Source: Spisula solida
Taxonomy: Eukaryota; Mollusca; Bivalvia; Venerida; Mactridae
Assembly (NCBI GenBank): GCA_947247005.1
Contig: OX365959.1
Span: 38,415,097-38,479,096, forward strand
Length of the DNA stretch: 64,000 nt
Reading direction: 5' to 3'
Positions 39,385-49,495 of this stretch are shown here, piece by piece (position 1 is the stretch's first letter; each line of letters opens with the position of its first letter). Below the pieces are notes generated by a model. That model was given only the letters and a program-made list of their open reading frames with translations, made no database searches and was not told where the DNA came from. Made by a program: the position numbers and the translations under genes.

Positions 39385-39800
39385 CAGTGCCCACCAAAAA
39401 TAAGTATACAGATGTTATTTGCCCACTTACTTGACTGTAATAATACTATTTGCAGAACAGTGAAGCAACCATTTATTTGAAGAAAATGAATATTTTTGTT
39501 TATTAAATTGAAAGGCCATACATTAATTGGTACCCTAGGTGCAAAATCTAAAGTTTCTTTGTCCCTCTTGAATGGTAACTTTGTCGCAAAAAGATGGAAA
39601 ATTCAGCCTTTTTGATCACATGGTTTCTTTTAGTTCCGAACATCTTCATTTTTATTTCTATCTCTATTTTGACTCATTTAGTAACTGTAGTTCCCGAAAC
39701 TAGTATAATTATGACCGTCTGATAAACAGATATTGAATAATTTAACCAAGTTTAATTTTGCAAAAATTATTTACTGTATACTTATTTTTGGTGGGCATTG
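39385..39800. mobile_element. Tc1/mariner-like MITE (CAGTGCCCACC ends)
   Basis: 416 bp, TA on both sides, 27-bp inverted ends with one mismatch (CAGTGCCCACCAAAAATAAG). No open frame of a transposase. Confidence 0.85.
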
Positions 39801-40558
39801 TATATTAGCACATAATTGTTCGACCAGAAACAAAAACTCTGATACCGAAGAGAAAATTAAAATAGAACCTGTGTTTTTCCTTACAGCTAAAATAAAATTG
39901 TATAAATCAATATTCATATTTTCCAAGTCCTTATTCTGGCCCCTAACACAGTTACTAATGGAACACATTGGAACATAATGTCGGTCTCACTCGAAATGCT
40001 TGCCAGAATAAATATATTATATAAAAAGTTTAAATAAACAGGCCCGTAAAAAGAAGACAAACTAAATTCCTAATAAAGTCATCCAGCAGAAACATGTTCA
40101 TTTTGAGGTAGTTTTTAATTTTTTTGCTGCTTTTTCCTACTACATGTATATAGGAAAAATTTCTATTTTCAGATCAACTATTTTCAAGTTTTCTTTTTTT
40201 TTGTGTATCATGAAAAGATGGTTACATTATTTTGCTGGTACAATACGACCTTTGAAGTGCAAAACTGGGAGCTGCAAATATTGGCTGTCGTTAAGAGGTA
40301 GTTGCTCAACAGAGTATAAATTTACAGTAAACATAAACTTAAGGAAATTATGTAGAGGTTGGTGCCCTACAGAAGACTGCGCTGGAGAGTCTGTACTGTA
40401 CATTCTTTTCAAGTGAGACCAACTATATGCGGAAAATTAAATATATCATAAATTATATTTGTACAAATATTATATGTACAAATATTATACTAACATTCAT
40501 AACTAACAATAGAACACAGCCATAGAAAATTTCACCTTTCAACAATGCATTCACACTA

Positions 40559-40668
40559 CAGTCAAGTCTCGATAAAATGACGCTTTTTGTTTCCCAAGCA
40601 AAATGTTGTTGTAACAAAATAGAGATTGAGCTCAGATTGAGATGTTTCAGGAGATCGAGACCTGACTG
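40559..40668. mobile_element. Tc1/mariner-like MITE, short relative
   Basis: 110 bp between TA dinucleotides, ends CAGTCAAGTCTCGATAAA / GATCGAGACCTGACTG, related to the 11.56-kb element. It lies downstream of the receptor's predicted 3' end. Confidence 0.75.
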
Positions 40669-40869
40669 TATTATACACTTTTAAGGTTTGTACAAGTACA
40701 TAATGAGTAATACCGACAAGTGAACACTCCTGTACCATTTTCCTATCCTAGTTACCATATATGTACATGTAGATTGATGTGTCATTTGAATATCACAAAA
40801 TGTATCTACATTGATAATTCTTTGCTGACCATACAAATGAAGCCTTAGACCTTTAATAAGGAGTATATA

Positions 40870-40875
40870 TTTATT
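40870..40875 (-). terminator. Candidate polyadenylation signal of the HR4-like gene
   Basis: TTTATT on the plus strand reads AATAAA on the gene strand, about 300 bases after the stop codon. It is the first canonical hexamer I noticed downstream. The 3' UTR would include a short stretch (41085-41150) similar to one in intron 3 (about 45090-45150). Confidence 0.45.
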
Positions 40876-41172
40876 AATGTTAACATTTTTCTTTGGAAAA
40901 GCTAAAAAAAATCCCCTCAAATATTTTTTCGACAAGCTTATCCTATTTTTGGAGGCATGTTACCATTAACAATTAACAATGTTTTTGTTTGGCCTTAATG
41001 GATGATTTCAGCATATGAAATTTCAAATGACCATAACTCCGTGAATACTTGGCATTTTTTCATCAAACAACTTCTATTAACTTCAGTAAAGTTCATTCTT
41101 TCCAGTGCAGCATTTCCGGATTTCCGGATCAGTCTGGAATTGTAGTACTCCTGTCATATTGGATCAGTTTTT

Positions 41173-41384
41173 TTACCGGTTCAAGAAGAATGGTATATAT
41201 ATCATCTTGCTCTGTATTAACAGTGCGGAGGCGGTCTGTATCTGCGGTAGCAACAATAATAAGTCGGCGTAGCGGTTCGGTTGATCCGGATATTGAAGGG
41301 TCACTATCTCACTCAGTACAGCACTGTAGCGGTCCTGAATAGTGTTGATAATCCCATGTTGGTCCACACCACGGTCAAGGCTAC
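41173..41384 (-). CDS. Hr4: HR4-like receptor, coding exon 6: C-terminal helices and stop
   Basis: Begins after acceptor TTTTTCAG at 41385 and encodes residues 891-960, then TAA. Visible are [16 protein letters not shown] (helix 9), [11 protein letters not shown] (helix 10/11) and a terminal [11 protein letters not shown]. There is no acidic AF-2 core of the hydrophobic-hydrophobic-x-Glu-hydrophobic-hydrophobic type in the last helix, so co-activator recruitment in the usual way looks unlikely (inference). Confidence 0.92.
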
Positions 41385-44300
41385 CTGAAAAATAGAAAAA
41401 AAAATTAACTTTTGATCACAAGTTTTTTGGTATTTTTGGTGAATATTAAAGTTGCAAAAACACTAAATATGCACATTCACTCAAAATTTGATTCTTCCAG
41501 CATACAATGTAAGGATGTATCAGAATTTTGACATTAGTACAGAAGCTTAAAAGTGCCATCAAGTCCATTTCAGATTTAGTATGAGACGTGTGTGCTAAGG
41601 GTACACTAGTATCAATTCTTAACGGTTTCAAAACAGCTTTGGTATGCCGCAGCTCTGGATTGAAACCCACAACCACTTTCCATACCTGAGGGTGTCCTCT
41701 CACACCACTCACCCATCAAGGGCTGTGTATAAAGTCAAGGACACTCAACTATACATTAGGTGCAATGTGGGAGAGCTACCAGAAGATATGACAAATTAAC
41801 ACTGTTGGATAACTGTGAAACAACAGGTTAACAGTTACTCATTGTATAGTAACTATTAGTACATCTACCAAGCTAAAGAGCTAGGCAATTTGGCTTCTTT
41901 CTCAAATTTCTAATTTCTTTGACATTTTCTATTTTTCACTGACTTTTCCCTGTGTTGGAATCCTGATAAGTCAGAGCACATGAAAGTTTATGTATTACTA
42001 GAGGTTTCTGAAAAAAACGCATGTCTCTCGCAAAGGGCCTAAAACTCTGGCAATATTCATCAATCCTTCGGACCTAAAATTCCTGACAATAAGCACTTGT
42101 AACTAGACTTGGTACCAACTACTAGTATTCGTATGAAGTTTCGTTGAAATCAGTTCAGTGGGTAAGGAGAACAAGTGCAGACAAACTTTGTGACAGACAG
42201 ATGTCTAGCATAGAATCAATGACTCCTCCCCCTCCCCTGACAACTTTCCCCTCCCCGACTCCTTCTCCCTCACCTGACTCCTTCCCCTCCCCAACTCCTT
42301 TCCCCCCTTGACTCCTTTCCCCCTCCCAAGACTCCTCCCCTACCAAGTCTCCTTCGCCCCTCCCCGACTCCTTCCCCCCCAAGACTCCTCCGACTCCTCC
42401 CCTACCAAGTCTCCTTCGCCCCTCCCCAACTTTTTCCCCTCCCAAGTCTCCTCCCGGGGACCCCTACCAAGTCTTCTTCGCCCCTCCCCGACTCCTTCTC
42501 CCTCCCCATATCTGCGTGAGATATAATTACTTACTCTGATTCAGTAACATGATGACTTGTAGACAGACATATTCATCTCGTGACAACCTCATCTTCATAA
42601 AGCTATGCATCAACTGAGTGATTACACACATCATATCGCCAAGCTCCGTCTCCAATTGATCCTCCTTAAATTCCTTCTTAAATAAGCATTCCAGGCAACT
42701 CTGTGGAAAATAAATTGAATGTTATAATCAGTATTGCGCAGTGGGGAGCATTCCAAAATAAATTGAATGTTAAAATCAGTATTGAGCAGTGGGGATCTGT
42801 GGTCTAAGAGGTAGTGTGTAGGTTTTGGGATCTAGAGGTCCAGTGTTTGATTCCCATCTACAGTGATCTGCGCAACCGCTTAATTTCTCCAAGGAAGAAG
42901 AACCTACAATGCTCAACTTTACCCTAATGCTTTGGCAGCCGTTAGTGTTGAGTGTACTATCAATAGCTGACTCAAAGACAGGAAGTATATCATCATTCCG
43001 CTAAATTGTTGCATGTCTGAAAGAAGACTTTTAATTGGTACTTTTTTTAGCTAGAAAAATGGCTTGGTAGGAGCGATTGTATATAGTAGATAGCGGGATA
43101 TTTTTTTATTTTCAATATTTTATTTTAGGTGCAAAATCTCAACACTGTCACAGAGCTAGACACAGGGAGACATTTTCGTTGATTTCGTTGTTGAACTCGA
43201 CCACAAAATCTAATCCCCACGATTAATCAACCTCTCAAATTCAGACAAGAGTTTACCCTTTCATGTTCAGTAATCCACAAATTTACGACACAACGAAAAT
43301 AATTTTTTATCAAAATCCACAAAATTTACGACCAAACGAAAATTTGTGACTTTACAGTATATGTACAGGGTGTAAAAAAAGTTTGTTCTCTATGTTTAAT
43401 TTTCAAAAAAAAATTCCTGGCCTCAGAAGAATAGACAACTTTCAGGTCAAATTCCAAATAGTTCTACCATTGCTCTTATCTTTCGGGCATTAAATGAAGC
43501 TAATTGTGAAAGAATTTGAACTTGTACACAGTGTATCGATGCGGCTCAGATAAAATTTAGTAAGAATTTAAGTTTTGAGAACAAACTTTTTTAACACCCT
43601 GTACAACACCAAAGTGTAGAGTCCTACCTTTAAATGATTCATATTTCTTGTATACAGTTCCTCAACGCTTGTACCATCCACAGTGTGACCTTGAACAGCT
43701 TTGTAGGTCGTTGTAATCAGCATTAACAACTCGTGCCATTTACTGGAAAGTAGTTGGGTATGCACCTTCACCGGTATCTCCTTGAAGAATGCCAATTGTT
43801 TGGTCCACTGTATAAGCTTGCCGACAATTTTATCACCAAAACCACATAGAAGTTTAGTTACGTCATCTTTGGACTGTGGTAGCGCATGGTCCGGGTGATA
43901 TAGTTCACTGATGTCCAAAATGCTCTCACAATCTAACAAACCGTTTAATAAAAATTCAGATTGCACGCCAATATTTTTACTTTTTAAATTTTCATGTTGG
44001 TCGTCCAGAGAGGCTTCTGAAGGTGAGATGATGTTTTGGTCTGTACTGTGTGATGATACTACATTTACGTTATTCTGTCCGGAAGTCATATAATACATGT
44101 CACTGTCAGGCTGTGTTAAAGTACTCCGTAATATGGCATGCGAGTCCTTTGATACCGGAGCGTAAGCCTGACTACGTTCTGGTACCACTGCATTTGACGG
44201 CCACTTAGCAGTGTGGGGCGACAAGTCTGAGTTTTGTGTATTCATACATTCACCATTAAGTCTACTTGATTCAAACTCACAACCGTCATTTTCCTGTGAA

Positions 44301-47300
44301 CATTGACGTCGATGACTGGATTTAAATCGTTTCATCGGGCTGAAATCACTATCATTTTCATCATTCATATTACATGTACCATTGTTCGACCGATTGTAGC
44401 CATAAATGAGGTTCTCCATGCGATCTGCTCGCAAGTTATCATGCTTTTGTGACAAAACACCGTTATAAGACGGCTGGCTCCCTGCGTTATAAGACTGTTG
44501 GTTCCCTGAGTTGTTGTACTGCATCTCTCGGTTGTAATTCTGAGCTTGGGAAATATGCGAGTTTGAAAACTTTCGTTTCTGATGCCAAATATCATTTGTT
44601 CTGACTTGATGAGCGTCTGCGTTCGCGTGAAACAATGACTGATCCTGCTGGATACGTACTCTATCGTTATACTGACTTCTCCCCTCGTACATATTTCCCT
44701 CGGGTTCCACAACGTGACCTTCCTGGTACCCGGTTTCCATCATGTTTGAATACGGAACATGTAAAATACTCTTTTCATTGGTACCTGGCTTCACTGGATT
44801 TATTTCAATTTGCTGGTCCCCTTGTCTGGCAATGATCTGCGCCACACGTTCCTTACAAATTCTTGTCTCATCTCGTCTTTTATGCTTCTTATATTTTACC
44901 TAAGGAAACAAAACAACCACATGAATAACACAAGATACAGCCAGTGAGTCTAATACTAATTATCATAATCATAAACAGCCCTGGGTTCTACTGAGACAGA
45001 ATGCCCAATCCTAAAAAATAAAATGCGAGCCTGTTACGAATGCTGTTAGCACACATCACAACACCAAAACTCTGGTTCAAACACTGTTCTTAAAGTTCAT
45101 TCTTTCTAGTGCAGCACATGCAGAATTCCGGTTTAATCCGGAATCGCAGGGCCCTGTTAACTACAACATCGTAATTTAGAATAATGCAGTCATTGAAATT
45201 AGCTTTTTAACATTTACGTTCCTGCCATTTGTGCGAGTAACCTTTATGAAGTTATTTGGAAAGTTACATGTCTGAACAAAAAATCAGTCAAAAATTACTT
45301 GCCATGGTCTTCGGGCGAGTGCTAATTTTGATGACTTATATTAATGTCAAAAGTTCACAATGCCTTTATAGTTTATACAGATGATTCGCTTTAAAAAGTC
45401 GGAGCAAACATTCAAAGGGAGACAACTTATGAGTCATCAGTATACTACGTACCTTGTAGAGATTATAAACTTCCCCGGAGTTACGTCCCCCTGGCATACG
45501 GTCCTCACGTACAGCTGAAATTTAATAGTAATGATAAGTATCAGAATCATAAAATGTACTTGTAATTTGGTAAATTTTCACTTGTTTTCAATCTTATAGT
45601 GTATCGATCTTTTGGTATATTTCCCAAAGGGCATGGTGCCTCTTGAGAGGTTGTTTCGTACAAACCAGTAATTAACTAAGGAACGCCACAGAATATGCTA
45701 ATGTGAATTCACAGCTAGTGGGCAACATTCACACACTGTGGAACATTACAGCAAACTTTCATTACCACACACGTACATGTACTTAAAATAGGTACCAATA
45801 TAAGACAAGTCAATATAATAGCAGCAAGGTTGGTTTCGTCTAGCCCAATATAAATTAATATTAAGGTTCTTATAACATGCTGAAACAAATAAGATAGGTA
45901 GGAAACGTTTTTTTAATTTTTGAAATTTATATTGTTGATTTTATCAGAGACTAGTACTGTTAAAATCAGACATTATTTTGCGCAATTTAATTTTCGCGGA
46001 GTTTGCGAGTTGTAGAAAATTGCGAATTTAAGCCGCTGCGATAGGGCTAAAAACATTAATATGGACATTGCGGGACACTTAAAAATGCAAAAATTTGTAG
46101 TCACGAATATGTCGATCATCGGCAAATGCGAAAGTTAGTATTCATGAAAGTAAATTGGAATTTGGTTAACAGTATAGATAACATGCTATCTATAGTCTCT
46201 GATTGCACTGGTTAATAAATAAATAGCAGTGACTTCAAGAAAATAAAATCCTGAAGGGTATCTTCAATAAGGGGGCAAAAATATATATTCGTGACAGAAT
46301 ATATTAATTTACCTGCAAGCACCATGCCAGCTTGTAGACATTTCTTGAAACGACAGAATTGACATCGATTTCTTTGTGTTTTGTTGATTTCACAGTTCTC
46401 AGAGCCACCAACACATGTATACACACGACGATTCTGTACTGTACGCTTGAAGAATCCCTTACAACTGAAATATAAGTATAAAACTTGATTAAAGAAGTTA
46501 TATGGGGAAGCATTTTATTCCTTATTTTCTGGAATTTATATTTTACTGATAGCCTTTGGAAGTTTCGTGCTATACTGTTTCTGCTGAATGTGCTGCCTTC
46601 CTTGTCATTATATTTTTAGTCTTTTAATAGTTAACTTACATAAAATCAATTTTGTAAGTCTTTTGAAACCTTTTTCACGGCCTATCATTTGTTTTAATAT
46701 TCATGGCAGCACAAAATATATCTCATTCAAGTAGTTGAGATAATAGGAATCCCATTTATTGTAGAAGATATGTGTAATTTTAAAGACAATTTGGCGACTT
46801 ACAATTTCTTTGCGAATCTTTTAGGACTGATATTTAAAGTGATATAAACTTACCCTTCACACGTAATAATTCCATAATGTAATCCAGTGGCTTTATCATT
46901 ACATATACCGCAGACCATTGGATATTTATTGTCATAAGTTGGCGTAGGTGTTACGACAGGGTTTTCCTCAACCTTTTCCATATGATTGTTGCAGCCGCTC
47001 CCAGAATCCTCAGAACCATTCTTCAGTTTGTGCCGCGTGCCACCAAGATGCCCCAAATATTCAAATGAACCGTTAGTGTAATGCTCAATGAATTCAGACT
47101 CTGTGTCCTTTGTTTGAATTTTTTTTGAAGTTGGACCGCTTCTGTCGGACCCACAGGTGCTTCCGCACTTAGGTTTACGTTCATTTTGAAGTTTGTGAGA
47201 CGGTCCCGAGGCTGAATTCAGTGATACGGGACCTGATGCAGTCATTATAAACCCATTAGGCATTGTTGTCATGAATACAGGTTGGATCCCTTTTGGTAAT

Positions 47301-47872
47301 TCCTGAGGCAGTGCAACCCCTGACAATCCATTCAGTGCAAGAGGAATAAACCCAGACATGGGCGACATCATTGGAACGAGTCCCATTTTGAAATTACTAC
47401 TTTTGTCAGCGTTATCCGACGCGCTGTCACCACTGTTTGGAATACTAACATATGCGACACCAATGTGCATATTCTCGGCACTGTTTGCGTAATAAGGCGG
47501 AGGAAGATACAACGCACTGCTACACTGCGGCATCATCTCCTGCATTGTTATATCCTCTTTCTTTATAGTTTTTGATTTTGAATCACCTTGACAACCATTG
47601 TCAGGTTCCGTACATTCTTCCGACACATTAAATGTTGATTTTTCTTCTTTTTGAGGCGGACTACTTTCCTCCTCGACTTGGTCTCCACGTTGACTATCGA
47701 TCAAACTTGCGTACCCACTTTCACTACTACTATTACTTTGTACGTCCGACTCAATCGGACTTCCATGTGGCGACCGTGTCAGTATCTCGCAAAGTCTTCG
47801 TCGTTTCAATTTGAAATCTAGAAAACTTGGACTTCTTGATTTCCTGCTATTGAGTGACTCTGTTGAAGCCAT
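41173..47872 (-). CDS. Hr4: NR6A/HR4-type orphan nuclear receptor (complete, 6 coding exons)
   Basis: Predicted coding exons on the minus strand are 47872-46854, 46464-46313, 45514-45453, 44899-43628, 42700-42535 and 41384-41173. They total 2883 bases, 960 residues plus TAA. All five introns are GT-AG and the phases agree. Seen: zinc finger 1 (Cys321, 324, 338, 341) with P-box CEGCKGFFKR; finger 2 (Cys357, 364, 374, 377); an [12 protein letters not shown] extension (391-402) followed by VYNLYKVKYKKHK; a long polar hinge; and a ligand-binding domain to the C terminus with a typical signature around 773-805. Known of the family: insect HR4 (a molting and metamorphosis regulator) and vertebrate GCNF bind AGGTCA-type sites, GCNF as a dimer on direct repeats, usually as repressors in the nucleus. 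The extension after PGGRN resembles insect HR4 more than vertebrate GCNF, from memory. No canonical AF-2 core is visible at the end (it finishes IPFFLNR), which fits a ligand-independent repressor (inference). Family assignment is very secure; function in this animal is inferred. Confidence 0.95.
42220..42512 (-). repeat. Purine-rich (GGGGA/GGAG) tract at the 5' end of intron 5
   Basis: About 290 bases that are almost all C/T on the plus strand, hence G/A on the gene strand, made of irregular GACTCCTTCCCC-type units. It starts about 20 bases inside the intron after the exon 5 donor. Many GGGG/GGGGG runs are present on the pre-mRNA, so it could form triplex or quadruplex structures and act as an intronic splicing element (inference). 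Confidence 0.8.
42535..42700 (-). CDS. Hr4: HR4-like receptor, coding exon 5: central ligand-binding-domain helices
   Basis: A 166-base exon, acceptor TTTTCCACAG and donor GTAAGT, encoding residues 836-890 and one base of Ser891. It contains [20 protein letters not shown], then [15 protein letters not shown] and [14 protein letters not shown]. The DEYVCL.V..LLN stretch matches the helix 8 region of nuclear receptor ligand-binding domains. It was found from splice phase and motif. Confidence 0.9.
42785..42870 (+). mobile_element. tRNA-derived SINE-like head in intron 4
   Basis: Contains an A-box match TGGTCTAAGAGG (42800-42811) and a B-box-like GTGTTTGATTCC (42843-42854) at tRNA-like spacing. 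It does not fold into a convincing cloverleaf. It lies antisense to the receptor gene. A roughly 50-base tandem duplication (42706-42795) precedes it. Confidence 0.45.
43365..43601. mobile_element. TA-flanked MITE in intron 4 next to the exon 4 donor
   Basis: A 237-bp element with near-perfect 27-bp terminal inverted repeats beginning CAGGGTGTAAAAAAAGTTTG, flanked by TA on each side. Tc1/mariner-like by end structure. Its edge lies 26 bases from the exon 4 splice donor. About 200 bases before it (from ~43160) are decayed remnants of another element containing CCACAAAATCTAATCCCCAC and ending TTTACAGTA. Confidence 0.75.
43628..44899 (-). CDS. Hr4: HR4-like receptor, coding exon 4: hinge and first part of ligand-binding domain
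   Basis: Encodes residues 412-835 in phase 0/0 between acceptor TTCCTTAG and donor GTAGGA. It opens with the basic [11 protein letters not shown], a likely nuclear-localisation and DNA-backbone segment. A roughly 290-residue polar hinge follows, rich in Asn, Gln, Ser and Tyr, with repeats such as NQQSYN/SQPSYN. The ligand-binding domain begins near residue 720 ([16 protein letters not shown]) and contains the signature around [16 protein letters not shown] and [10 protein letters not shown]. If intron 4 were retained, the frame would add about 20 residues, partly read from a transposon, before a stop at 43568. Confidence 0.93.
45453..45514 (-). CDS. Hr4: HR4-like receptor, coding exon 3: carboxy-terminal extension of the DBD
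   Basis: A 62-base exon, acceptor TTTCAG and donor GTACGT, encoding the end of Ala391 and residues 392-411: [11 protein letters not shown] then SGEVYNLYK. In NR5/NR6 receptors the RGGRN/PGGRN box contacts bases 5' of the AGGTCA half-site, favouring TCAAGGTCA (established for the families). It is too small to be obvious as an open frame and was identified from motif and splice phase. Confidence 0.92.
46313..46464 (-). CDS. Hr4: HR4-like receptor, coding exon 2: rest of P-box and zinc finger 2
   Basis: Acceptor TTTCAG ends at 46465 and donor GTAAAT begins at 46312. The exon supplies residues 340-390, starting [13 protein letters not shown] and ending AGMVLA. The second finger is C357-X6-C364-X9-C374-X2-C377. 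The first spacing (VGGSEN) is one residue longer than the CX5C found in nearly all nuclear receptors, including fly HR4 and vertebrate GCNF as I recall them. [18 protein letters not shown] is the classical finger-2 helix. Confidence 0.93.
46854..47872 (-). CDS. Hr4: HR4-like receptor, coding exon 1: N-terminal domain and zinc finger 1
   Basis: Encodes residues 1-339 and two bases of Gly340. The ATG has A at -3 and G at +4, and an in-frame TGA lies about 36 bases upstream, so this is the first usable start. Directly upstream (minus strand) is a pyrimidine-rich ATATTTTTAG, which could be the acceptor of a non-coding first exon. The N terminus carries DFKLKRRRL near residues 19-27, resembling a DLKLKRRK motif near the N terminus of fly HR4 (recalled, not searched). 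It is followed by Ser/Pro-rich disordered sequence and a hydrophobic stretch. The exon ends inside the P-box at Glu-Gly with donor GTAAGT at 46853-46848. Confidence 0.93.
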
Positions 47873-48164
47873 TTTTTTTCTAAAAATATAAATTAAGAAC
47901 GATAATCATACAATAGTTGAGCAGACAACAGTTGAAAATGTGTTGGGTAGGTCTAGGTAGAAAAATAACTTTTTATTTACTGTGTCATGAATATATTTTT
48001 TCAAAAGTTATACAGAACAAGTCCACATAATGGTTTTCCCCTGATTTCTTAGTAAATTTGATTGAGTCACAGAGCAATTTTGGTGGATATACTATATGGT
48101 ATATATAACAAAATATATTTTATTTCAGGCCCAAGGAATGTCAGGGGCAGCTAGATAAATCAGA

Positions 48165-49495
48165 CAAGAGGGCCCAAAGGGCCCTAGGTCGCTCACCTGT
48201 TATAGCAGTACATGCAAGACCTGTGATTTGACCTAGTGACCTAGTTCTTGGCCCCATATGATGCAATATCTCACTTGACCTAGATTTTGTTGTGATGATC
48301 ATTGTGACCAAGTTTCATAAAGATTAGGTCATAATTGTGACCTATAGTGACTACACAAGGTTTTTCTATGATTTGACCTTGTGACCTAGTTTTTGACCCC
48401 GTATGACCCAATATCGAACTTGACCTAGATTTGGTTGTGATGATCATTGTGACCAAGTTTCATAAAGATTAAGTCAAAATTGTGACCTCCAGTGTCTACA
48501 CAAGGTTTTTCTATGATTTGACCTTGTGACCTAGTTTTTGACCCCGGATGACCCAATATCGAACTTGACCTAGATTTGGTTGTGATAATCATTGTGACCA
48601 GGTTTTATAAAGATTAGGTCAAAATTGTGACCTCTAGTGACTACACAAGGTTTTTCTATGATTTGACCTTGTGACCTAGTTTTTGACCCCGAATGACCCA
48701 ATATCGAACTTGACCTAGATTTTGTTGTGATGATCATTGTGACCAAGTTTCATAAAGATTAAGTCAAAATTGTGACCTCTAGTGTCTACACAAGGTTTTT
48801 TTATGATTTAACCTTGTGACCTAGTTTTTGACCCCGGATGACCCAATATCGAACTTGACCTAGATTTTATTGTGATGATTATTGTGACCAAGTTTCATGA
48901 AGATTAGGTCAAAATTGTGACCTCTAGTGACTACACAAGGTTTTTCTATGATTTGACCTTGTGACCTAGTTTTTGACCCCGGATGACCCAATATCGAACT
49001 TGACCTAGATTTTGTTCAGATGATCATTGTGACCAAGTTTCATAAAGATTAAGTCAAAATTGTGACCTCTAGTGTCTACACAAGGTTTTTTGATGATTTG
49101 ACCTTGTGACCTAGTTTTTGACCCCGGATGACCCAATATCGAACTTGACCTAGATTTTGTTGTGATAATCATTGTGACCAGGTTTTATAAAGATTAGGTC
49201 AAAATTGTGACCTCTAGTGACTACACAAGGTTTTTCTATGATTTGACCTTGTGACCTAGTTTTTGACCCCGAATGACCCAATATCGAACTTGACCTAGAT
49301 TTTGTTGAGATGATCATTGTGACCAAGTTTCATAAAGATTAAGTCAAAATTGTGACCTCTAGTGTCTACACAAGCAAATTGTTGACGGACGGACGGACGG
49401 ACGGACTGACGACGGACGACGGACGACAGACGACGGACGACGGACGAAGAGTGATCACAAAAGCTCACTCTGTCACTTTGTGACAGGTGAGCTAA
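48165..49495. repeat. Eight-copy 145-bp tandem array with hairpin ends and GACG microsatellite
   Basis: The phrase AATATCGAAC or its first-copy variant recurs at 48265, 48410, 48555, 48700, 48845, 48990, 49135 and 49280, every step exactly 145 bp. Each unit holds several TGACCT/TGACCC half-sites, including TGACCTTGTGACCT (an AGGTCA direct repeat spaced by two). Copies alternate between an 'AGGTC...GTGACTAC' and an 'AAGTC...GTGTCTAC' type, a 290-bp dimer. The left edge has GAGGGCCCAAAGGGCCC. The right edge has (GACG)n at 49384-49447, then a hairpin CTCACTCTGTCAC/GTGACAGGTGAG. The architecture resembles the pearl/Helentron-type elements described in bivalves (recalled, not verified). Confidence 0.9.

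Noticed and set aside
42155..42526. Gly/Glu-rich and Pro-rich frames on opposite strands
   Set aside because: Translation of the polypurine tract inside intron 5 of the receptor gene.
44365..44712. 115-residue minus frame inside exon 4
   Set aside because: Out-of-frame shadow of the receptor coding sequence.
48165..49495. Possible CRISPR array
   Set aside because: Units are contiguous 145-bp satellite copies without unique spacers, in a eukaryotic context.
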